DNA of 34,446 nucleotides, taken from positions 1-34,446 of the forward strand of contig CANOLZ010000011.1 in NCBI GenBank assembly GCA_947567075.1, given 5' to 3'. Of the stretch, positions 7,971-17,359 are shown one piece after another; the first letter of the stretch is position 1, and every line of letters begins with the position of its first letter. Source of the stretch: an uncultured bacterium. GTDB taxonomy: Bacteria; Bacillota; Clostridia; Lachnospirales; Lachnospiraceae. The position numbers were made by a program, and so were the translations under genes. The notes under the pieces were generated by a model. That model searched no databases, had not been told where the DNA came from, and worked only from the letters and a program-made list of their open reading frames with translations.

Positions 7971-9134
7971 TTACTCTTTTCTAAGTAACTTTTCATAAAG
8001 AAGTATATGTTCCTCCAAACATTTTTTTTGGGAATAATTTTTCTGAAACCGTTCATAGAAAAACTCCTTCTCTTCCTTTAATTTTTCCCTATTCCTTTCT
8101 AACTCTTCAATATAATCTCCACATTTTTCAATTTTATTTTCCTCATATAAGTTTTCTTCCCTTCCTATAACTTCCACAAGCCCTCCCGCCCTTGTAGAAA
8201 TCAAGGCACATTTACGGCTCATTGCTTCCACTGCCGCCTTTCCAAAAGATTCAAATTTTGAAGTCATTAAAAATACGTCTACCCCATAATAATAATCTGC
8301 CATTTCTGATTGGGATAAATCTTGGCGGTAACAAAGGTTTTCTTTTCCAATACATTCCTCAATTCCTTTTCTTACTTCCTTCACCACCTCCATATCTCCT
8401 TGTTCAAAAACAGCCATAACAAGATCTACCTTATAATGGATGTTTCTCTCTGACAACATCTTGCAAATCTTTTGTACAAGGGGCCAGTTTTTCTCTTGGC
8501 AAACCCTGCCGGCAAATCCAAGGACAAAATCTTTTTCTCCATATCCCTGCCTCTTCCTCACTTCCCGCCTTTTTTCCTCCCTGTACTCTTCAAAGTCATC
8601 GCTAATCGTGTTGGAGATCAAAGCAATATTTGAAAAGTCTGTATTTTCTAGCCAGAGTTTTTTGTTCAATTTGGTCGTGCACAATATTTGATCCCCATAT
8701 TTTAGGCTGTGGCATAAAAGGGCTATGGAATGTTTCCGATAACCATAGTATAGTCCTCTATCTGTAAATACATATTTTGTTTTACGAAAAAGTCCAAAAG
8801 TTTTTAAAATGCCATAGGCAATGGCAGATTCTGGCATTTGGATGTGGACAATATCTGGCTTCTCCTGACTTATCCTTTTTCCATAAGCAAAAATACGCAG
8901 GATGAAATTTAGGATTCTTACTATTTTCCTATTTTCTCTGTTCTCATAGGCTTTATAAGTAATGACAGAATAAGGATAGTCTTCCTTGGATTTTTCCAGT
9001 AAAGAAGGGCAGATTACTACTGGCTCTATTTTTGCTCCAGCCTTTTTAAGCCCCTGACAAAGAGACTGGGTGGACATCTGGGCCCCTCCTGGCAGATCTA
9101 TAGGGTATTCTAATAAATACATAACTTTCCTCAT
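7971..9134 (-). CDS. GT4-family glycosyltransferase
   Basis: A 387-residue GT-B fold glycosyltransferase. The N-terminal acceptor domain starts MRKVMYLLEYPIDLPGGAQ, with the glycine-rich loop of GT4 enzymes (PGGAQ). The C-terminal nucleotide-sugar domain starts near VLGFAGRVCQEKNW (about 205-218). It carries the retaining-GT4 E-x7-E motif as ESFGKAAVE, followed by AMSRKCALISTRAGG. It would transfer a sugar from a nucleotide donor to the growing lipid-linked repeat unit on the cytoplasmic face; donor and linkage cannot be told from sequence. It is the last gene of the polysaccharide operon, 19 bases after the previous stop, with GGAGGAG nine bases before the ATG. Confidence 0.9.
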   Translation of the reverse strand: MRKVMYLLEYPIDLPGGAQMSTQSLCQGLKKAGAKIEPVVICPSLLEKSKEDYPYSVITYKAYENRENRKIVRILNFILRIFAYGKRISQEKPDIVHIQMPESAIAYGILKTFGLFRKTKYVFTDRGLYYGYRKHSIALLCHSLKYGDQILCTTKLNKKLWLENTDFSNIALISNTISDDFEEYREEKRREVRKRQGYGEKDFVLGFAGRVCQEKNWPLVQKICKMLSERNIHYKVDLVMAVFEQGDMEVVKEVRKGIEECIGKENLCYRQDLSQSEMADYYYGVDVFLMTSKFESFGKAAVEAMSRKCALISTRAGGLVEVIGREENLYEENKIEKCGDYIEELERNREKLKEEKEFFYERFQKNYSQKKCLEEHILLYEKLLRKE

Positions 9135-9153
9135 CCTCTCAATCTCCTCCTTA

Positions 9154-10341
9154 TTATGGGCAGAACCAGTTATTTTTTAAAAAAGGGGCCGCACTGCAAG
9201 GTCCCTCTGAAATCACATGTTCCCAGTTTCTCAGTCCTTTTTCTGGGTAACTTTGTAATTCTTTGGCTGCCTTTAGCACATGGGCCGCTGCTATCTTGGG
9301 ATTCCACAAATCTACTATTTGTGCATATCCTTTTCTTCCATACTCACTTATTTTCTCTTTGTGAAGAAAAAGCTTTTCCAACTGTAAGGCCAAGTCTTCT
9401 TTGTTACCGCTTTGAAAAATCAACCCATTTTCTTCATGGTTTATGAGCCAGGGCGTAGAGCCGCAGCTGTGGCTTGCCACAACGGCGCACCCCCCATTGA
9501 GTCCCTCATAAATGACAGAACCCCATCCTTCTAGAAAGTTACTTGTCATTGTAAATATATTGGCTTTTTCCATTTCCTTTCGTACTTTTTTAGGCTCCAT
9601 GAACCCATAGAAGTCTATACATTTTCCTAAATTCCTTTTATATGCCAGGGATTTTAATCTCCCTTCCTCTTCCCCATCTCCAATAATGGTCACATGAAAA
9701 TCATAACCTTTCGCCTTAAGCTTTGCAGCCGCCTCTATGAGAAGATCGATCCTTTTTAATTTTAAAAGCCTTCCCGCAGATAAGATTTCCACTCGCTTGT
9801 CACTTTTTTTCTTCATGAGGTTCTCAATATCATGATAAATTACTTCTGGAAAATATCCAAACTTCATACATTTACCCAAATAAGAGCCTATCTTTCTGTA
9901 ATCTTCTGATGCATAGGCGCTGGCTCCTAAGACATATACTTGACGATTTCTATTTTTATAATGGAGTTTATAAAATTTCTTTGCCAGCCTTGGATGGAAC
10001 ATTTTTATTATTCCTTCTTTCATGGGACGCTCTGTATAGCGGAAGGTAAGCTTGTTTTCCAGAAGGCGGGACTCAATAAACCTTTCTGGGGCTGTGCCTA
10101 TCATTACGGCATCGCTCTGTCTGCCCATGTCCATTGCAAGCTTCTCTTCCTTCACCCCCTGGTAAGTTTTGATCACATAAGGAGGAATCTCTCCTCCTCC
10201 CCATCCCATCTTTTCCCTAAATTTCTCCATAGGCTCTGTCTCAATAAAATGGAATCCTTGTCCAAGACGCTCATAAAAGGCGTCGCAAAGGGCTTTTTGA
10301 TGATGGTTGAAATAATTGGAGTAAAAGGTCAATGTCTTCAT
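9154..10341 (-). CDS. GT4-family glycosyltransferase
   Basis: About 395 residues with GT-B architecture. The N-terminal half is divergent (KTLTFYSNYFNHHQKALCDA, then VMIGTAPERFIESRLLE). The C-terminal half is standard GT4: VEILSAGRLLKLKRIDLLIEA (about 184-204), VTIIGDGEEEGRLKSLA, FYGFMEPKKVRKEM, and the E-x7-E motif EGWGSVIYE followed by GLNGGCAVVASHSCG. It is a cytoplasmic glycan-assembly enzyme with unknown donor. ATG 10341 is the better start, with GGGAG six bases upstream; an ATG at 10344 directly precedes it. It begins 12 bases after the stop of the upstream glycosyltransferase. Confidence 0.9.
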   Translation of the reverse strand: MKTLTFYSNYFNHHQKALCDAFYERLGQGFHFIETEPMEKFREKMGWGGGEIPPYVIKTYQGVKEEKLAMDMGRQSDAVMIGTAPERFIESRLLENKLTFRYTERPMKEGIIKMFHPRLAKKFYKLHYKNRNRQVYVLGASAYASEDYRKIGSYLGKCMKFGYFPEVIYHDIENLMKKKSDKRVEILSAGRLLKLKRIDLLIEAAAKLKAKGYDFHVTIIGDGEEEGRLKSLAYKRNLGKCIDFYGFMEPKKVRKEMEKANIFTMTSNFLEGWGSVIYEGLNGGCAVVASHSCGSTPWLINHEENGLIFQSGNKEDLALQLEKLFLHKEKISEYGRKGYAQIVDLWNPKIAAAHVLKAAKELQSYPEKGLRNWEHVISEGPCSAAPFLKNNWFCP

Positions 10342-10353
10342 CATTTTCTCCCT

Positions 10354-11604
10354 TCACATACATTGTTTTTGAAATTCATTTTCCAAGTAAGAAAGAATCT
10401 TTTCTTTTTCAAAATTTTCCTTAGAAAAAGAAAGGGCTCTTTCCCGGAATGTCTCTCTTTCCTCTTCCTCTAGATAAAACATTTTCTTTGCCGCCTCTGC
10501 CAGGCTCTTTCCATCTATTCTCCCACTCACAATGCCTAAACCTGATTCTTCAATGATCTCTTTTACTTCTCCATTTACACATCCAAGAAGAGCACATCCA
10601 CAGGCTAAATATGTTTGGAATTTGGCTGGAATGGTCATGTCCAAAATAGGGTCTGCCTTCATAATAATTAAGGCAGCGTCCGCCTCCCTTAAAATAATAG
10701 GAACTAGGCTTTCCTCCACCGACTTGTAAAAAAGCACATGCTCCTCCACTCCTTCCTCCTTCACTGCTTCTATCACCTGTTCCTTATCCCTTCCTCCTCC
10801 CACAAGATGCCACCTAATAGGTAAGTCTTTTAAATAGGATGCAGCCTTGGCCACAAGATCTAATCCTTGAGCTACCCCTATATTTCCTGTGAAAACAATA
10901 TGAAACTTCTTCTTATCCCAATGTTTTCTTATGTCATAAAGCTCTTTTTTATTTCCAAACTCCCCAGTCCTTTCAAGAATATAATCCGCCTTTTCTACAA
11001 CGGAGTACTGGGGCCAGAAACGTACTTTTTCCTTTGGCATGAAATTCTTTCTTCTTTGAATTTTACGGACAAAACTTCTAGAAGGAACCAATACCAGGTC
11101 ACAGCAGCCATAAATATAATCCACTAATTTTTCTAAAAGTCCCAAGACAAGTTTATTTTTCAATCCTGTGACAACAACTACATTTTCTGGCCACAAATCC
11201 TGAACATTAAAAATTAACGGCTTATGTATTCTTTTTTTCATAGCAATGGCCGGCAAAGCTTGGGTAATAGGAGATGTGCCAAAGGCGTAAATCAGATCAA
11301 AATCTGTTTCCTTCATTGTTTTTGCCTTTAAAACCCCTCCAAAGACAAAGCTTATATAATTTAGGAAGAGAAAAAAAGCCCCCTTATGCCTTGGAGTCAT
11401 CCATGCCCGAAACACTTTGATCCCCTCATACTCCTCCTCTCTTCGTTCCTTTACGGAATAGCCTTTATAAAATTCTCCCTTAGGATAATTAGGAATTCCT
11501 GTCAGCACAGTAATATGATGGCCTCTCTTTTTTAACTCCACTGCCAGATCATTAATTCTAAAGTTTTCAGGATAAAAATATTGGCTTACAATAAATATGT
11601 TCAT
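10354..11604 (-). CDS. WbuB-like GT4 glycosyltransferase
   Basis: A 416-residue enzyme of the WbuB/WcaI subgroup of GT4. The start MNIFIVSQYFYPENFRINDL and the segment HHITVLTGIPNYPKGEFY are hallmarks of this group. FNVQDLWPENVVV follows, and the C-terminal domain has FHIVFTGNIGVAQGLDLV (about 235-252), WHLVGGGRDKEQV, and a donor-site helix IPAKFQTYLACGCALLG in place of the classical E-x7-E. Members transfer sugars, including N-acetyl-fucosamine in some O-antigen loci, to undecaprenyl-linked acceptors; the donor here is unknown. It sits 12 bases after the priming transferase stop and is probably an early transferase in that branch. Confidence 0.88.
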   Translation of the reverse strand: MNIFIVSQYFYPENFRINDLAVELKKRGHHITVLTGIPNYPKGEFYKGYSVKERREEEYEGIKVFRAWMTPRHKGAFFLFLNYISFVFGGVLKAKTMKETDFDLIYAFGTSPITQALPAIAMKKRIHKPLIFNVQDLWPENVVVVTGLKNKLVLGLLEKLVDYIYGCCDLVLVPSRSFVRKIQRRKNFMPKEKVRFWPQYSVVEKADYILERTGEFGNKKELYDIRKHWDKKKFHIVFTGNIGVAQGLDLVAKAASYLKDLPIRWHLVGGGRDKEQVIEAVKEEGVEEHVLFYKSVEESLVPIILREADAALIIMKADPILDMTIPAKFQTYLACGCALLGCVNGEVKEIIEESGLGIVSGRIDGKSLAEAAKKMFYLEEEERETFRERALSFSKENFEKEKILSYLENEFQKQCM

Positions 11605-11616
11605 CTTTCTACCCCT

Positions 11617-12969
11617 CTAGTCTTCCTTTTTTTCTTCAAAAGCCGCTGTGCTATCCTCAGCCTTAAAAAGTACCATAACTGTCTGAAATAACAGCTGAAT
11701 GTCTTTTAAAATACTATAGTTTTCTATATACATTAAATCCATCATGAGCTTGTCTCTTGAAGAGGTATTATACTTCCCGTTTATCTGGGCATAACCTGTA
11801 AGTCCTGCTTTCATCCGAAGACGGTAACGAAATTCTGGCATTTTCTTTGTATAATCATCCACATTTTCCACCATTTCCGGCCTTGGCCCTACAAGGCTCA
11901 TATCTCCTTTAATAATGTTTATGAGCTGGGGCAGCTCGTCAATACGATATTTGCGGATGAATCTTCCCACTGGGGTAATGCGATCATCGTCTTTTGTAGT
12001 AGAATAATTTTCTACATTTTCTCTCATTGTTCGAAATTTATAAATCCAAAATATTCGTCCATGAACAGTTACCCTTTTTTGCTTAAATAATACCCTTCCT
12101 CCGTCATACTTTTTAATGCATAAGGCGCTAATCAAAAGAATGGGACTTGTAAGGATCAAGGCAAGAATAGAAATGGCTACATCCATAAGTCGTTTTACGA
12201 TCCTCTGTTCCCACGTAATACTGTGAAACTCTGAGGCAAGAAAGCTCATGTCATCAAGGATGAACTGCCTGCTGTTCTGCTCTAAAATGTCTGCTACTCT
12301 AGGATTAAAATAAATATTTTTTAAGTTTTGGTAACAAAAATCCACAATCTGCGTTCTCTCTTTCATAGGCAGGTCATAAAGAAAGACGGTATCTGCCTCA
12401 ATAATAGCCTGTTCTAAATGAGGGGAGCGGTAATCCACAACTTGAGTAACCTTATACTTTTTCTTGAAAGTTCCAATTACCTCCTGAAGTTTCTTTATAT
12501 TTTTTCCCTCCTCTGACACAATGCAGCATTTCTCTGGATCCCGTAACCAAAAATAGACAAAATTCCCAAAGTAGACCATAATAATAATGATCCATATTTG
12601 GATGGCCATAATAAGTAAAAGAATACTTACATATTCTATGCGGAACTTTTTATCATTCGCCTCATTAGTATTCATAATAGTGAGCATAAAATAAGCGGCA
12701 ACATCACTAATTAGTACTGCAAGAATAAGGGAAAATATAATCGGTTTACTTTTTCGCTCACCTACATTATATTTTCCATAAATTCCTGTGAGGAGAAACT
12801 CCATCATAACAAAGGTAGACATTGTAACTGCGGCAGTACGGCTCATATTAAACACCTGATAATGCACAATAGAAAAGATCCGAAAAAAGGTAAAAAACAG
12901 AGAAGCATATAAAGATACTTTCAATAAAAAGAGGATGGTTTTCTCAAATTTCCTGCAAAAGGCTTTCAT
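11617..12969 (-). CDS. Priming undecaprenyl-phosphate sugar-1-phosphate transferase (WbaP/CpsE type)
   Basis: A 450-residue polyisoprenyl-phosphate hexose-1-phosphate transferase. Four membrane helices fill about residues 10-140, a Rossmann-like regulatory domain follows (about 145-235), and the catalytic domain begins with the re-entrant helix VKRLMDVAISILALILTSPI. Catalytic landmarks are VLFKQKRV, IYKFRTM, the Asp-Glu pair in [23 protein letters not shown], and the C-terminal GLTGYAQINGKY. It would start a repeat unit by moving a sugar-1-phosphate from a UDP-sugar to undecaprenyl phosphate; Gal, Glc or another sugar cannot be told apart. GAGGAG lies seven bases before the ATG. It is the second priming enzyme in the operon, of a larger architecture than the one near 30 kb. 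Confidence 0.93.
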   Translation of the reverse strand: MKAFCRKFEKTILFLLKVSLYASLFFTFFRIFSIVHYQVFNMSRTAAVTMSTFVMMEFLLTGIYGKYNVGERKSKPIIFSLILAVLISDVAAYFMLTIMNTNEANDKKFRIEYVSILLLIMAIQIWIIIIMVYFGNFVYFWLRDPEKCCIVSEEGKNIKKLQEVIGTFKKKYKVTQVVDYRSPHLEQAIIEADTVFLYDLPMKERTQIVDFCYQNLKNIYFNPRVADILEQNSRQFILDDMSFLASEFHSITWEQRIVKRLMDVAISILALILTSPILLISALCIKKYDGGRVLFKQKRVTVHGRIFWIYKFRTMRENVENYSTTKDDDRITPVGRFIRKYRIDELPQLINIIKGDMSLVGPRPEMVENVDDYTKKMPEFRYRLRMKAGLTGYAQINGKYNTSSRDKLMMDLMYIENYSILKDIQLLFQTVMVLFKAEDSTAAFEEKKED

Positions 12970-12972
12970 TGG

Positions 12973-14184
12973 TTAACTCCTCATCTCTTGGTAAACTTTC
13001 CATACATATTCGTAAAACCTCTCCGTCTGATCATAGGCCAGCGCCTTTTTCCTACATGCCTCCCTTGTAAAAGGGTTTTCCTTACGTACTCTCTCAAGAG
13101 CAGCCATGATCCCCTGAAGGTTGCCCCTAGGAACAGCCATGCCACATGTTTCATCCAGCATTTCTATACTTCCCCCAGAAGTATAGGTAAGGACTGGAGT
13201 GCCGCAGGCCAAAGACTCTAGGTGGGTTGTGGGAAAGGTATCTTCAAAAGTTAGATCTACAAGGATATCTGCATTGGAGTAGTAAGAAACAAGCTCCTCT
13301 ATCTGATGGGTCTTTCCAACAGCCTTTACTCCCCTTGGCAGTTCCCTCTTCTGACTCTCCTTTAATCCTACCATAGTAACCTCATAATAATCACTTATGA
13401 TTCCTATGAGTTTTTTATACTCTTCATATCCTTTTCTCTCCCTCCATGGATTGGCAACCCCTAATATACGGAACTTATCCTTTAGGGATTTATCCTTTTT
13501 TTCCTTTGGAGCAGGGCGAAAAACATCTAAGTCAATGCCATTTGGTATGACGACAACGGGATACTCCTGCAAAAAAGACTGCTTTACCTTTTGGGACAGC
13601 CAAACAGAAGGGGTTACAATGGTCAGATTGGGAATTCCTGTAAACCACTCCTTTTTTTCTCTGTAATTTTTCTTACTTCTATCCGCTAATATAGATTTGG
13701 GGTATTCCCTCTTTTGCTCACAGCGGTAGCATTTTTTCTGCCATTTCTGGCAGCCAATATACTCAAAATGGGTACAATGTCCTGTGAAAGAAAAACAATC
13801 ATGAAGAGTCCAAATAATTTTCTTTTCGCAAGTTTTTAAATACTCAAAAAGCAGCTTTAAGTTTACGTAATATCCATGCAAATTGTGAAGATGAATAATA
13901 TCTGGATCAAACTTTTTCATTTTAGTTATTAACTTTTTTGTAGCCATTTTAGAATATCCGCCATGCTTATCTGTTATACGGCTTAAGCCTCCATGTACAT
14001 GGACTCCCGTACTGCTTCCAATATAATACAATCCCTTTTCTTTTAAAGGCTGTCCCCTGCCGTAAGCTGCCATACATTCATATCCATTTTCCGAAAGAAC
14101 CTTGGAAAGCCCCTCCACAATTCTACCTGTACTTCCAAGCCCATATGTGGAATTTATCTGAAATACTTTTTTCTTCTCCGCCAT
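12973..14184 (-). CDS. GT4 glycosyltransferase with a cysteine cluster (WcaC-like)
   Basis: A 403-residue GT-B enzyme opening with VFQINSTYGLGSTGRIVEGL, typical of a GT4 subgroup related to colanic-acid transferases. Around residues 128-155 it has the subgroup's cysteine pattern (HDCFSFTGHC, GCQKW, KCYRC), possibly a structural metal site. The C-terminal domain has FRILGVANPWRERKGYEEY (about 240-258) and the donor motif EDTFPTTHLESLACGTPVL. There the first acidic residue aligned to E-x7-E appears to be Asp, the usual state in this subgroup. The donor sugar is unknown. It follows the flippase by three bases and precedes the priming transferase by three. Confidence 0.88.
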   Translation of the reverse strand: MAEKKKVFQINSTYGLGSTGRIVEGLSKVLSENGYECMAAYGRGQPLKEKGLYYIGSSTGVHVHGGLSRITDKHGGYSKMATKKLITKMKKFDPDIIHLHNLHGYYVNLKLLFEYLKTCEKKIIWTLHDCFSFTGHCTHFEYIGCQKWQKKCYRCEQKREYPKSILADRSKKNYREKKEWFTGIPNLTIVTPSVWLSQKVKQSFLQEYPVVVIPNGIDLDVFRPAPKEKKDKSLKDKFRILGVANPWRERKGYEEYKKLIGIISDYYEVTMVGLKESQKRELPRGVKAVGKTHQIEELVSYYSNADILVDLTFEDTFPTTHLESLACGTPVLTYTSGGSIEMLDETCGMAVPRGNLQGIMAALERVRKENPFTREACRKKALAYDQTERFYEYVWKVYQEMRS

Positions 14185-14187
14185 AGC

Positions 14188-15633
14188 TTAGTTTCCTTTC
14201 TCCCCCTTTGTGTATCTGGCTTTTACAAGCAGTATTAGCTTTATTATATCATCTTTCTTTAGCATTGCCACTATTCCTATAAAAATTACAGCCGCCCCAT
14301 AACGTAAAAGGACATTATCATATAAGAACATAAATCCAAAACCAATCGCACTTGTTCCTAAAAAGAAAGCTAGGCGTAAGGGTGTGTCAAATATTTTTTC
14401 TTTTAGCACCCATCTTGTTGCGCTAAAATGGAATAAAAGAAGGAAAATATAACCTGCCAATGTAGTATAAGCAGCTGCCCTATAACCCCATATGGGAATG
14501 AGGAGTAAATTCAGCCCATAGTTTACAAAGGCCGCCAGTATGGAACTAAGAGCAACCAAAGGTGTCTTCTTATGGAAAAGCTCAATATCTACATAATTTG
14601 TATAAAAATACTGGCATAAGGTTCCTAGTATAATAGGGACAATGACCCATTTTGCAGGAAAATAATCTTCTGTGCCAAGAATCATTAAGGCCTCCGGCCC
14701 TCCTACAATAAAAAGAATGGAAAGAAAGCAGCCTAGTCCCATCATCATATTATTCACTGTTTTGATTTCCTTTTTCTCTCCCCTGTCCATTTTGTCATTA
14801 AACCAAGGAAGCCATGCCTGACCAATGGCATTGGTAAAAATGGATAAAAGAATAGCATAGCTATAACCAAAGGTGTAAATTCCCGCATCTGACTCCCCAC
14901 ATATATCTTTAATCATAATTCTGTCAATTTGCACTAATACAACAAGAGCCAAGTTGTGGGGAATAAGGGGAAGGGCAATTTTTAAAGCGTACAGCCAATA
15001 CTCCCAGTTAAAAAGCACCCTTCCTTCCTTCCATATTTTCCAGTAAAAATAAACCCCCATGAGAAAGGTGGGAAGGAGGGTTCCCAATATTTTACCCACA
15101 TATCTCTCCTCTGAAAATACAAGCATAAGGGCAATGGAGAAGGAAACAGTTCCAATGCAGGATAAAAAGGAAATCATAATATTTTCCTTATATTTATACT
15201 GGAACCTATATTTATTTTGCATGTAATCCACACTTGGGGAAAAGATCAAATAGACGAATAAAAGGAGAATAAGCCCTTTGCTGTATCCCATAAGGGAGGA
15301 GACTGGATCTAAAAATATATAGACTACTCCTAGAATGACAAGGGCAGTCCCACTGGACAAAGCTTGGGCTGAAGATAAGAAAGCGTCGTACTCATTGGAA
15401 AAGTCCAGCTTTGCCCTTCCCACACAGGAGACGAGGCAAAGACAGGTAAAAATATTCATCAAGCTTACCCAAGAATTGTAGGTGTTGGCCATCCCATAAT
15501 CTGCTGTTGTGAGCATCCTTGTGTAAATAGGGGAGGAAATAATGCCTACCGCCCGGATGGATATGCTGGATATGGTGTACCAAATGCCGGATTTTAGCAC
15601 AGTCCCTGTACTCACTTCCTTTTTCTTTCCCAT
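14188..15633 (-). CDS. wzx: Wzx-type polysaccharide flippase
   Basis: About 481 residues with 12-14 hydrophobic helices and the family start GIWYTISSISIRAVGIIS, then YTRMLTTADYGMANTYNSW (the T-x-x-YG motif). It belongs to the polysaccharide transport (PST) family that flips undecaprenyl-diphosphate-linked repeat units outward. Later helices include PLIPHNLALVVLVQIDRIMI and YGLNLLLIPIWGYRAAAYTT, both typical. The start at ATG 15633 is supported by GGAGG five bases upstream; ATG 15645 overlaps that site. It is the only flippase inside the operon and pairs with the Wzy polymerase five genes upstream. Confidence 0.92.
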   Translation of the reverse strand: MGKKKEVSTGTVLKSGIWYTISSISIRAVGIISSPIYTRMLTTADYGMANTYNSWVSLMNIFTCLCLVSCVGRAKLDFSNEYDAFLSSAQALSSGTALVILGVVYIFLDPVSSLMGYSKGLILLLFVYLIFSPSVDYMQNKYRFQYKYKENIMISFLSCIGTVSFSIALMLVFSEERYVGKILGTLLPTFLMGVYFYWKIWKEGRVLFNWEYWLYALKIALPLIPHNLALVVLVQIDRIMIKDICGESDAGIYTFGYSYAILLSIFTNAIGQAWLPWFNDKMDRGEKKEIKTVNNMMMGLGCFLSILFIVGGPEALMILGTEDYFPAKWVIVPIILGTLCQYFYTNYVDIELFHKKTPLVALSSILAAFVNYGLNLLLIPIWGYRAAAYTTLAGYIFLLLFHFSATRWVLKEKIFDTPLRLAFFLGTSAIGFGFMFLYDNVLLRYGAAVIFIGIVAMLKKDDIIKLILLVKARYTKGEKGN

Positions 15634-15687
15634 GAAAACCTCCATTATTTTTTAAGAAACCTAACGACATTTTCCCATGTACTTTCT

Positions 15688-17298
15688 TTATGGGGAAAAT
15701 GGATGCTCCTTATCTAAACGGCTTAAAGCCTTGTCATAAAATTCATACAAGGCATGGATTTTTTTCTCATACTCCTCTGTCATTGGTTTCTTCCCCTTTA
15801 GTATTTCTTCTCCTTCTGTCATCATAGGAAAATAGTCGATTTCCATCCCTGCCTCCTTTACTGCTTCTATATAGGCAGCACAGGAATGAATGTTATCTTC
15901 CTCTTCCTTGGCAAAGTTTCCAATTGCCTCTGGAAGCTCTTCAAAGGAATGAACCCTTCTCACACCCTCAATGAGGGAATAGGGCATGTCAAAAAATATA
16001 ACGGATTTTTTTCCTAATAAAGCCATCTCGTAAGCTGTGGAGCCTAAAAGAGTGACTGCTCCTCTAGCTTTCATAATCCATGGCTTTGGATCTTTATAAT
16101 AATTAATTTGAACCATTTTTGCATTGGGAATTTTGTTCACTTCCTTATAAAACTTCGGATCTCTCTCCCCCAGCATAGCCTGGTGCTCTTTGACATACAA
16201 TACCCATCCAATGGGCAGAGATTTGGCTACTTGTTCAATGACTTCCAATTCTTTTAAATAGAAAGGGGTCTTTACTACAGTAGCCGACTCTGGAATAAGG
16301 TGGAGGGGCATATACACGTAGTTCTCCCCTTCTACTGGATCTTGGAAATATTTATTTTTTTTAAGGAGCTTTCTCTTTCTCATTTCTAATCGAAAATAAA
16401 AATATATATATGGAAGGGAAGGGGAAAAGATCATAGGACAGGATTTTTTCAACTTCCTATTTTTCTTTGTTATATCTTGATTCCAGAAATAATTCCACTT
16501 TCCCCTCATAACTCGAAGAACCCAAAGCAAAGAATCCCTCTCATAATTTGCTGTGCTCGTCCCTTTGAATTCTGGAGGCATAATATCTGTCTTTTTTCGA
16601 TAGTCCTCTATATATGCGTAGGCTTCTTTTAGCTCCTCTTTCGAAAGCTTTTTCTTCTTCTCATAAATATCTTTGAAATAGTTATCTAATCCTGTCCCTA
16701 AAATATATGTGGGGTATTTGTAAAGGGCATATCTAGGATGCTCTACAGAAATATAAGGCACTTGATTTTTATAAGCCACTTCTATCATAATATTTCTGGC
16801 AATTTCCTCATCCTGATAATCCAAAATAAGGTCAGGGCTAAAATCTTCCATAATATGAATACAATTTTCATAGTTTAACTGAAGCCAGTACATATTTTGC
16901 TCATAGGAAGACCAGACATAATAATTCCGATAATGATAATATCTCGTTGTCATCTGGGATGTCATAAGCTGTAAATTTAAGTTTTTAAAATGTGTATACT
17001 CTTTTTCTACCTTTTTTAAAAAATCCATGTTTAAAGGGGGATTTTGATAGTTTTTGGCAAATGTAAGACATATTTTCTTTACATCATACATTTTTACTTC
17101 CGGCAGCTCCTCCAAAAATTTATAATAAGAATTTTCATTAAAATAGCATTTCTTATAAGAGCATTCTGAAGAATGAACAAAAAAGGCAGCCACCTTATTG
17201 TCTGGCAGCAGCTTTTTGGCAAGAAAGAATAAGGGATAAGAATAGGTTTCTTTACACATGAGCAGTATTTTCTTATTTTTTAAATGACCGTAATTCAT
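15688..17298 (-). CDS. Capsule_synth (PF05159-like) glycosyltransferase
   Basis: About 536 residues resembling capsule/surface-carbohydrate biosynthesis proteins of the KpsS/KpsC-type GT-B fold. The C-terminal region (about 325-480) is the best match: YVYMPLHLIPESATVV, WVLYVKEHQAMLGERD, KMVQINYYKDP, and the donor-side motif GAVTLLGSTAYEMALLGKKSVIF. The N-terminal domain (about 1-200) includes FSPDLILDYQDEEIARNI and YISVEHPRYALYKYPTYIL. Relatives make Kdo linkers in Gram-negatives, but in Gram-positive clusters this family sits among ordinary glycosyltransferases with unknown donors. I use ATG 17298 because GGGAG lies six bases upstream; ATG 17331 has no such site. It may act on an unusual sugar. 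Confidence 0.75.
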   Translation of the reverse strand: MNYGHLKNKKILLMCKETYSYPLFFLAKKLLPDNKVAAFFVHSSECSYKKCYFNENSYYKFLEELPEVKMYDVKKICLTFAKNYQNPPLNMDFLKKVEKEYTHFKNLNLQLMTSQMTTRYYHYRNYYVWSSYEQNMYWLQLNYENCIHIMEDFSPDLILDYQDEEIARNIMIEVAYKNQVPYISVEHPRYALYKYPTYILGTGLDNYFKDIYEKKKKLSKEELKEAYAYIEDYRKKTDIMPPEFKGTSTANYERDSLLWVLRVMRGKWNYFWNQDITKKNRKLKKSCPMIFSPSLPYIYFYFRLEMRKRKLLKKNKYFQDPVEGENYVYMPLHLIPESATVVKTPFYLKELEVIEQVAKSLPIGWVLYVKEHQAMLGERDPKFYKEVNKIPNAKMVQINYYKDPKPWIMKARGAVTLLGSTAYEMALLGKKSVIFFDMPYSLIEGVRRVHSFEELPEAIGNFAKEEEDNIHSCAAYIEAVKEAGMEIDYFPMMTEGEEILKGKKPMTEEYEKKIHALYEFYDKALSRLDKEHPFSP

Positions 17299-17359
17299 GA
17301 AAAACTCCCGTCTGCTCCCTTCTAGGGGCATAAAAATCTTAAGAAAAAAATAGGGGCTT

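Noticed and set aside
9940..10473. Plus-strand open frame of 177 residues
   Set aside because: It lies opposite two well-supported glycosyltransferase genes, has no ribosome binding site, and its low-complexity Phe/Leu-rich translation is what the antisense of AT-rich coding DNA gives.
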